Below are positions 58,511 to 64,000 of a stretch of 64,000 nt of DNA, piece by piece. The stretch is taken from the NCBI RefSeq assembly GCF_000011205.1, contig NC_003106.2:1750001-1814000 (forward strand). The letters run 5' to 3'. The first letter of the stretch is position 1. Each line of letters begins with the position of its first letter. The notes beneath the pieces were generated by a model. It had not been told where the DNA came from, made no database searches, and saw only the letters and a list, made by a program, of their open reading frames with translations. The stretch is from Sulfurisphaera tokodaii str. 7. GTDB taxonomy: Archaea > Thermoproteota > Thermoprotei_A > Sulfolobales > Sulfolobaceae. A program made the position numbers and the translations under genes.

Positions 58511-58753
58511 ATGGACTTTTACTCTATAGCGTTAGTGAGAAACTTTATACGTTTTCTGATCGAGGATAACCCTACAGATGAAGAAATAGAAAATGTGCCG
58601 TTAGATATAAAGGAAAAAGTATGTTCATTAAATGACGAAGAACTCTTACAATTAATTAAGGAAACTGAAGAGTTTATTTCAAGCATTAAAAAGGATGAAA
58701 AAGAAGTAGTTGAAAAAATAAAAAGCATTTGCAATAAATTAGTCTCTGATTAA
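58511..58753 (+). CDS. Small acidic protein of unknown function
   Basis: 80 residues, helical and acidic (LIEDNPTDEEIENVPLDI; LIKETEEFISSIKKDEKEVV). ATG start with AT-rich promoter DNA upstream. It converges on the thioesterase gene and overlaps its end by 15 bp. It is plausible as a real small gene since composition and codon use match neighbours; the antisense frame lacks protein-like features. Confidence 0.55.
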   Translation: MDFYSIALVRNFIRFLIEDNPTDEEIENVPLDIKEKVCSLNDEELLQLIKETEEFISSIKKDEKEVVEKIKSICNKLVSD

Positions 58754-59140
58754 ATGCCAAATCCCATTTCCTTTTGCACATAACTCATTATTACCGTCAA
58801 AACCCTCAACTTCAACATACGCATATCTTTTAGTTTCTCTTACAACCCTAGCTAGAAATGTGAATGGTGGTGTTTTCATTGCCTTTAGAAATATTACATT
58901 AAACTCTAAAGTATAAGCCTCCTTTACGTCAAGAGTTCTTACAGCATAACTACCAGAGTAATCCATAGCGGCAAATATGATAGCACCATGAAGCATTCCT
59001 CCAATTCTACTTAACTCCTCTTTATATTCAAAGGAAAGTTTAGCCACACCTCTCTCAATTTTTTCAAACTTAGCACCCATAAACCTAAAGAGAGCTTCAT
59101 TCTCACTAAGAAGTTTATTTACCTCATCTTCAGTTATCAT
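58739..59140 (-). CDS. PaaI-type hotdog thioesterase
   Basis: 133 residues. The hotdog signature GGMLHGAIIFAAMDYSGSYA contains the conserved HG-x(n)-D: His-Gly then Asp, as in PaaI/YdiI thioesterases. It likely hydrolyses acyl- or aromatic-CoA. Its ATG overlaps the stop of the acyl-CoA dehydrogenase gene by 4 bp, so the two act in the same acyl-CoA route. Confidence 0.85.
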   Translation of the reverse strand: MITEDEVNKLLSENEALFRFMGAKFEKIERGVAKLSFEYKEELSRIGGMLHGAIIFAAMDYSGSYAVRTLDVKEAYTLEFNVIFLKAMKTPPFTFLARVVRETKRYAYVEVEGFDGNNELCAKGNGIWHLIRD

Positions 59141-60336
59141 ACCTTAACACCCATGAATCTATAGTAGAATTGCCTAGCAGCACTTATTCTCTGAATATCA
59201 TTTGTACCTTCATAAGTCTTCAAAATTTGTAAATCCCTCAAAAGCCTCTCTAATCCAGTTGATACTGAAACCCCATAACCTCCATGAACAGTCATTGCCC
59301 TCATTACTATTCTTTCAGCTGCTTCAGTAGAATGGAACTTTGCTAAAGAAGCTGCAATAATATACTCTTGCATTCTTCCCCTTTTATAGAGTGTTCCAGC
59401 CCAATACGTTAAGAGCCTTGAAGTCTCTAAATCGTCTAGAGACTCAGAAACTTTTTGTTGAACTAACTCAAATTCAGCAAGTTTTTTCTCAAATGCTGTT
59501 CTTTGAAGAGAATAGTTGACTAATTTCTCAAATGCTTGTTGAGCTATACCTATAGCTTGTGATGAAACGATTGTACGTGCATAATCAAAAGATTCTACAG
59601 CATATTTAAAGCCCATATCAACTTCTCCAAGTACATTTTCTTCTGGAACTTTTACGTCTTCAAGCATTATTTCAGCTGTATGTGAAGCTTTTAACCCGGT
59701 AGTTTCTATTCTGCTAACAGTCTTCACTCCCCATTCTCTTTCAACAATAAATACTGTTATACCTTTCCATTTAGCCTTAGGATCTGGAGGAGAAGTTCTA
59801 GCAGTTATTAAATAGTAATCAGCAACATCCCCATTTGTGATAAACATCTTTCTCGCATTTAGAACATAGTGATCGTTAACTTTTTTTGCAGTGGACTTAA
59901 TTCCAGCTACATCAGATCCTGCATCTGGTTCAGTATTGCAGAAAGCAGCTATTTTTTCACCCTTAGCTGTATCCCTTAAATATCTCTTTTTCAAACTCTC
60001 GTTACCCCACTTTAGAATAGCCTGGTTGAACATCCACTGAATAAGAAAGAAAGTTGAGAAAGAAGTCCAAATTCTACTTAATTCCTCAGCAGTAACCAAA
60101 AGTGATAAATAATCAGCACCTTGTCCATTATATTCTGTGGGTACATCAAGTCCGTAAAGTCCTAAATCTTTAGCCCTTTCTTTAAGATCTTTAGGAAAAT
60201 CCCTTTCTACCTCTCCCTTGTCTACGTATTTTTTCACTTCGTTTTCAGCAAACTCCCTTACAGCATTCCTTAATAATTCATGATCTTGAGTTAAATCTAT
60301 AGTAAAATCCTCTATTGACTTTAAAGGGAATACCAT
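59137..60336 (-). CDS. Acyl-CoA dehydrogenase
   Basis: 399 residues from the ATG at 60336 (MVFPLKSIEDF); an upstream ATG at 60351 would add five residues. FAD and substrate motifs are AAFCNTEPDAGSDVAG, RKMFITNGDVADYYLI, and the C-terminal YGVSVSTGLERLLRDLQIL and YEGTNDIQR with the usual catalytic Glu region. It oxidises a short- or medium-chain acyl-CoA and should give electrons to one of the two ETFs, most simply the one encoded divergently at 60411. Operon with the thioesterase. Confidence 0.92.
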   Translation of the reverse strand: MVFPLKSIEDFTIDLTQDHELLRNAVREFAENEVKKYVDKGEVERDFPKDLKERAKDLGLYGLDVPTEYNGQGADYLSLLVTAEELSRIWTSFSTFFLIQWMFNQAILKWGNESLKKRYLRDTAKGEKIAAFCNTEPDAGSDVAGIKSTAKKVNDHYVLNARKMFITNGDVADYYLITARTSPPDPKAKWKGITVFIVEREWGVKTVSRIETTGLKASHTAEIMLEDVKVPEENVLGEVDMGFKYAVESFDYARTIVSSQAIGIAQQAFEKLVNYSLQRTAFEKKLAEFELVQQKVSESLDDLETSRLLTYWAGTLYKRGRMQEYIIAASLAKFHSTEAAERIVMRAMTVHGGYGVSVSTGLERLLRDLQILKTYEGTNDIQRISAARQFYYRFMGVKV

Positions 60337-60410
60337 CACATATAAATGCATCTAATAACTAAAAAATGTTAAGCAAATAATATTAATGAGTTAAAATCTT
60401 GTATTTTTTG

Positions 60411-61136
60411 ATGAATATAGTAACTTGTTTTAAAATAGTTCCCGACGATACTTTAATTAAAATAGTCGGAGACAAACTAGACTTAAACGTTCCTCCAAAA
60501 ATTAGTACATATGATAAAAATGCAATTGAAGAAGCTGTTAGGATAAAGGAGAAATATGGAGGAAAAGCGATAGGAGTTACTGCTGGAAATACAGACAGAA
60601 AAAGTATTAGAGAAGCACTAGCTATGGGTTTAGATGAGGTAATAGCAATAAACATGAAGGAGCCAGACGTAATGACAACTGCTGAGGCAATAGCTGAAAC
60701 TATTTCACCAATAAAACCTGATATAATTCTTACTGGAGAATCTACCACTGATAGTAGTACATCAGTATTTTCCTCCTATCTCGCTTCACTCTTAAATTAT
60801 CCCGTAGTCACTTATGCTAAGTCGATTACAATTGAAGGTAATAAAGTAAGGGTTGAGAGGAATTTGACAACATTCCAAGAGATTGTAGAGACGGATTTAC
60901 CGGCAATAATTTCCGTTGTAGGTGAGATAAATACTCCTAGAATACCTAGTGTTAAGCAGATACTTGAGTCGTCAAAAAAGCCAGTGAAAAATATTGATTA
61001 TAATAAACAGCCAAAGGTGAAAATTGTTAATGTTTCGCCATATGTAATAACTAGGAAAAAGATTATAATTGAAGGTAAAATGGAAGAAGCTGTAGATAAA
61101 CTTCTCAATTATTTATCTCAAGAAGGTGTTTTATGA
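60411..61136 (+). CDS. etfB: Electron transfer flavoprotein beta subunit
   Basis: 241 residues from ATG 60411. NIVTCFKIVPDD and TYDKNAIEEAVRIKEKYGG are beta-subunit features; AMGLDEVIAI and ETISPIKPDIILTGESTTD follow the family fold. First gene of a four-gene operon etfB-etfA-fixC-fixX. Divergent from the acyl-CoA dehydrogenase gene (~75 bp between starts), a likely shared promoter region. Confidence 0.9.
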   Translation: MNIVTCFKIVPDDTLIKIVGDKLDLNVPPKISTYDKNAIEEAVRIKEKYGGKAIGVTAGNTDRKSIREALAMGLDEVIAINMKEPDVMTTAEAIAETISPIKPDIILTGESTTDSSTSVFSSYLASLLNYPVVTYAKSITIEGNKVRVERNLTTFQEIVETDLPAIISVVGEINTPRIPSVKQILESSKKPVKNIDYNKQPKVKIVNVSPYVITRKKIIIEGKMEEAVDKLLNYLSQEGVL

Positions 61137-61981
61137 TGAAGATTGTAGTATATTCTGAAGATATAGATTATATAAAGACAGCTGTCTCATATTTTCCTAA
61201 CGAACATGTCATAGGGATAAGTAATAAGACAACCAAAGTTGTAGATGAGTTACATATACTTGATGATATAAATGAGGAATTTATTGCCAATTATATAGCA
61301 TCATTGAAACCTGATGTGGTCATTACTGGAAGTACTAAGAGGGATAAGACTGTAGCTGGGGCAGTTGCTGGTTTGTTAAGATATCCAATAATAACTGATG
61401 TTATCGATCTCTCTAATAATAAAGCTAAAAGAGTAGTTTATAGTGGAATGGGAATAGCTGAAATTGAGTTTTCTTATCCTGTAGTATTAACAGTAAGTAA
61501 GAAAAACGTTGAAGTGAAAGAGAAGGAAAGCAAAATAATACAAGTTAAAACTGAGATGAAAAGAATTAGAAGAGTTGAAATTAAGAGCAAAGGAGAGAGC
61601 ACTGTAGATCTTTCATCTGCACAAATTATTGTATCTGTAGGTAGAGGAATTGGAAGTAAGGAGAATATAAAATATGCTGAAGAATTAGCTAAGGCTTTAG
61701 GAGGAGCATTAGGCGGTAGTAGACCAGTAACTGCAGAACTTGGCTGGTTACCAGAGGATAGGCAAATTGGGTTATCTGGAAATAAAGTTAAACCGAAGCT
61801 TTATATCGCATTGGGAATTTCTGGCCAACCGCAACATTTAGCTGGGATTAAAGATGCTAAAATTATAGTGGCTGTAAATAAAGATAAATCAGCGCCTATT
61901 GTTGAAAATGCTGATTATATCATCATAGGTGATGCTATAGAGTTTTGCCAGGTCATGACTGAAAAGGTGAAGAAAAAGTGA
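61133..61981 (+). CDS. etfA: Electron transfer flavoprotein alpha subunit
   Basis: 282 residues. The FAD domain shows SVGRGIGSKENIKYAEELA, RPVTAELGWLPEDRQIGLSG and PKLYIALGISGQPQHLAGI. The N-terminal domain is shorter than usual. The ATG at 61133 overlaps the etfB stop (ATGATGA); a second ATG follows at once. It pairs with EtfB, whereas the homologous pair in the 42.8-kb operon is one fused chain. Confidence 0.9.
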   Translation: MMKIVVYSEDIDYIKTAVSYFPNEHVIGISNKTTKVVDELHILDDINEEFIANYIASLKPDVVITGSTKRDKTVAGAVAGLLRYPIITDVIDLSNNKAKRVVYSGMGIAEIEFSYPVVLTVSKKNVEVKEKESKIIQVKTEMKRIRRVEIKSKGESTVDLSSAQIIVSVGRGIGSKENIKYAEELAKALGGALGGSRPVTAELGWLPEDRQIGLSGNKVKPKLYIALGISGQPQHLAGIKDAKIIVAVNKDKSAPIVENADYIIIGDAIEFCQVMTEKVKKK

Positions 61982-63198
61982 GTTTTGATGCTGACGTGAT
62001 AATTGTAGGGGGAGGATTATCTGGGTTATCTGCCGGAATAACTGCAGTAAAAGAGGGTTTGAACGTTATACTTTTAGAGAGAGGGGAATATAGCGGTGCT
62101 AAAAATGTATCTGGAGGAAGAATGTATATCCATGCTCTTCAAAAATTGATACCAGATGCTTTAGAAAGAGCTCCTCTTGAAAGACCTATCACAAAGGAGA
62201 CTTATGAATTTTATTGTAAAAATAAAAAGCTAATATTCTCCTTCGAGGAAAAAGGTAAGAAAAATAGTTATAGTGTGTTAAGAGCTAAATTTGATAGATG
62301 GCTAGCTAGTGAAGCAGAAAGTTTAGGTTTACTAATATCTTATTCAACATTGGTTACAAATGCATATAGAGAGAATGGTGGAATTACGTTGGAAACTAAT
62401 AGGGGTACCTTAAGAGCACCATTAGTAATTGACGCTTCTGGAGTAACATCGGTAGTATTTAGATATTTAGGTTTAAGAAACTTTACTCCAGATAAATGGA
62501 TGCTAGGAGTGAAAGAGATAGTTAAAGCCAACGTAAGCCTATCAGAAGATGAGGGAGAAGCTAGGACAATTGTAGGTTTAATTAACGGAGTAAAAGGAGG
62601 GGGATTCGTTTACACAAACAAGGATACTTTATCTGTTGGTATGGCTGTAACTTTTGATTCCTTACCAAAATCAGAAGTGCCAGCAAAAGATCTGGTAGAG
62701 AATTTCAGGGAAAAACTTGGTATTGAGGGGGAGATTCTCGAATATTCTGCCCATGCAATACCCTACTACGGTTTTAAGAATTTACAACAGCTTTATGCTG
62801 ATAATTTAATTGCGGTTGGTGATTCTGCTGGATTTTTAATAAATGATGGGTTTACAATAAGAGGAATGGACTTAGCAATAGCATCTGGAATGATAGCTGG
62901 GTTAGTAGCTAAAAAAATCGTGGAAATGAAAGACTTCACAAAGACGAATATATATTACGATATGTTAAAAGAAAGTTTTGTACTTAAACATCTAGAGTTG
63001 GCTTATAGTAGATTCGAGTTGATAAATAGGGGAACAACTCTTAACAATTACACCGAGATACTTTGCGATTTACTATCAGATATGTTTACAGTTACTGAAG
63101 ATAGAAAGACCTTAATAGAGTATGCTTTGCTAAAATTAAAAGAGAAAGGAATAAGTTTAACCCAAGCAATAAGAGATATGGTAAGTGCTGTAAAATGA
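61978..63198 (+). CDS. fixC: FixC-type ETF:quinone oxidoreductase flavoprotein (second operon)
   Basis: 406 residues from a GTG overlapping the etfA stop. FAD motif IIVGGGLSGLSAGITAVKEG (~8-27), then RGEYSGAKNVSGGRMY, and the C-terminal LIAVGDSAGFLINDGFTIRG. It is 22 residues longer than the paralogue at 41.6 kb and clearly divergent, so the two operons are old duplicates or separate acquisitions. It transfers ETF electrons to quinone. Confidence 0.9.
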   Translation: MSFDADVIIVGGGLSGLSAGITAVKEGLNVILLERGEYSGAKNVSGGRMYIHALQKLIPDALERAPLERPITKETYEFYCKNKKLIFSFEEKGKKNSYSVLRAKFDRWLASEAESLGLLISYSTLVTNAYRENGGITLETNRGTLRAPLVIDASGVTSVVFRYLGLRNFTPDKWMLGVKEIVKANVSLSEDEGEARTIVGLINGVKGGGFVYTNKDTLSVGMAVTFDSLPKSEVPAKDLVENFREKLGIEGEILEYSAHAIPYYGFKNLQQLYADNLIAVGDSAGFLINDGFTIRGMDLAIASGMIAGLVAKKIVEMKDFTKTNIYYDMLKESFVLKHLELAYSRFELINRGTTLNNYTEILCDLLSDMFTVTEDRKTLIEYALLKLKEKGISLTQAIRDMVSAVK

Positions 63199-63464
63199 TA
63201 CCCCTACTTAAAAGATTAGGATTAAATAAATACTCAGTAGATCCAAAACCACACATAGAAGTTAATACTGACATATGTATTACTTGCAAAGATAAACCAT
63301 GTACTGTATCTTGCCCAGCTGGTACTTATGAAGCACAGCCAGATGGAAGAATTATTGCTCACTATGAAAGATGTTTGGAATGTGGGGGAGCATTAGTTAT
63401 TTGTCCCTTTGGCGCAATAAAATTTAGATTTCCTGAAGGCGGAATATCATACAATTATGGTTAA
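63195..63464 (+). CDS. fixX: FixX-type ferredoxin (second operon) with altered Cys motif
   Basis: 89 residues. CITC then CTVSCPAGTY is intact, but the second motif reads CLECGGALVICP, so the third Cys of C-x2-C-x2-C is Ala. In ETF:quinone oxidoreductases this Cys is normally a ligand of the single [4Fe-4S] cluster. The cluster could use another of the extra Cys residues, be [3Fe-4S], or be lost. Overlaps fixC by 4 bp. Confidence 0.85.
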   Translation: MIPLLKRLGLNKYSVDPKPHIEVNTDICITCKDKPCTVSCPAGTYEAQPDGRIIAHYERCLECGGALVICPFGAIKFRFPEGGISYNYG

Positions 63465-64000
63465 CTAGTTAGGGCTTTTTTAATTTCCTCTAAAGCTGAT
63501 GGATTCTCAAGAGCACTTATATCTCCAGTAGGTTTCCCTAATACTACTGCTCTTATTAACCTCCTCATAATCTTAGCATTCCTAGTCTTTGGCAATTCCT
63601 TAACAAATATTATATCCTTTGGTGCTAATGCTTTTCCTAACATTCTCTGTGTATAATTTAATAATTCATCTTTCTTGATCTCCTTATTAGTTACAGCAAA
63701 GCATAAAATTTCTTCTCCTTTCATAGGATCTGGGACTCCTACACATGCACTTTCAACTACACCTTCGTAAGAGTTAATTATTTGCTCAACCTCTGCTGGT
63801 CCCACCCTTTTACCTGCAACCTTAATAGTATCATCACTTCTTCCAACAATGTAATAAAATCCATCTTCGTCATAATAGGCTAAATCACCGTGAACCCATA
63901 CTCCCTCCCACCTACTCCAATAAGTGTTAAGATATCTTTCTTTGTCCTTCCAAAAGCCTCTTGCCATCCCAGGCCAAACACTTAATACAACTAACTCTCC
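63461..64000 (-). CDS. AMP-forming acyl-CoA synthetase, C-terminal part (runs off the window)
   Basis: At least 179 residues; the frame is open to the window end, so the gene is incomplete at its 5' side. Visible motifs are VWVHGDLAYYDEDGFYYIVG, RSDDTIKVAGKRVGPAEVE (core A8 hinge and lysine region) and PKTRNAKIMRRLIRAV with the catalytic C-terminal Lys. This is the acetyl-/propionyl-CoA synthetase type; substrate not determinable from this part. Converges on fixX with a 4-bp overlap. Confidence 0.9.
   Translation of the reverse strand, partial: GELVVLSVWPGMARGFWKDKERYLNTYWSRWEGVWVHGDLAYYDEDGFYYIVGRSDDTIKVAGKRVGPAEVEQIINSYEGVVESACVGVPDPMKGEEILCFAVTNKEIKKDELLNYTQRMLGKALAPKDIIFVKELPKTRNAKIMRRLIRAVVLGKPTGDISALENPSALEEIKKALTS

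Overview
The window is chromosomal DNA of an AT-rich, hyperthermoacidophilic crenarchaeon of the Sulfolobales. The evidence is the gene content: a stand-alone CRISPR ring nuclease, crenarchaeal Cas6, PaREP1 and HEPN/MNT families, ISH3, IS110 and IS200/IS605 elements, a split pyruvate:ferredoxin oxidoreductase, a glyceraldehyde-type molybdenum hydroxylase and a fused ETF. Promoters are TATA-type with starts placed for leaderless transcripts. A Sulfurisphaera/Sulfolobus-like genus is likely, but I cannot name the species from sequence alone.

Layout. 1-7 kb: ring nuclease Crn1, a SWIM zinc-finger protein, and two peptidases (S9 oligopeptidase and M1 aminopeptidase) on opposite strands. 7-38 kb: an accessory region with long gene-poor stretches. 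It holds PaREP1 genes, a seven-bladed beta-propeller surface protein, a frameshifted beta-repeat protein, Cas6, two HEPN/MNT modules, a two-repeat CRISPR-like locus, an APC transporter, and two long coiled-coil proteins ending in a PD-(D/E)XK-like domain. It also holds a 1043-residue twin P-loop protein facing a 369-residue protein of unknown function. Many small non-autonomous mobile elements are scattered through it. I resolve four dispersed families, called R1-R4 here: R1 about 182 bp in four copies, R2 about 333 bp in two, R3 about 120 bp in two, and R4 203 bp with a perfect 9-bp target duplication. There is also a 55-bp palindromic element, and a 353-bp IS605-derived element in two copies. 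Each 353-bp copy interrupts a gene (vapB; an SPFH-domain gene) at the same motif, ATGAC, and removing it restores the reading frame. 36-37.5 kb: a complete ISH3-type IS.

38-64 kb is mostly the metabolic core. It contains a PadR-controlled ABC-2 exporter, a CBS protein, an ETF operon with fused EtfB-EtfA plus FixC and FixX, adjoining IS605 (split tnpB) and IS110 elements, and the three-subunit molybdenum oxidoreductase. These are followed by rhodanese, peroxiredoxin, a CitE-like lyase, PorCDAB, a fused ferredoxin/membrane-anchor protein, an acyl-CoA dehydrogenase with a thioesterase, a second unfused ETF operon (etfB-etfA-fixC-fixX), and the C-terminal part of an acyl-CoA synthetase that runs off the window. 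Together these fit sugar/pyruvate oxidation and acyl-CoA oxidation feeding electrons through ferredoxin and ETF to the quinone pool.

I found no tRNA or rRNA gene and no long CRISPR array.
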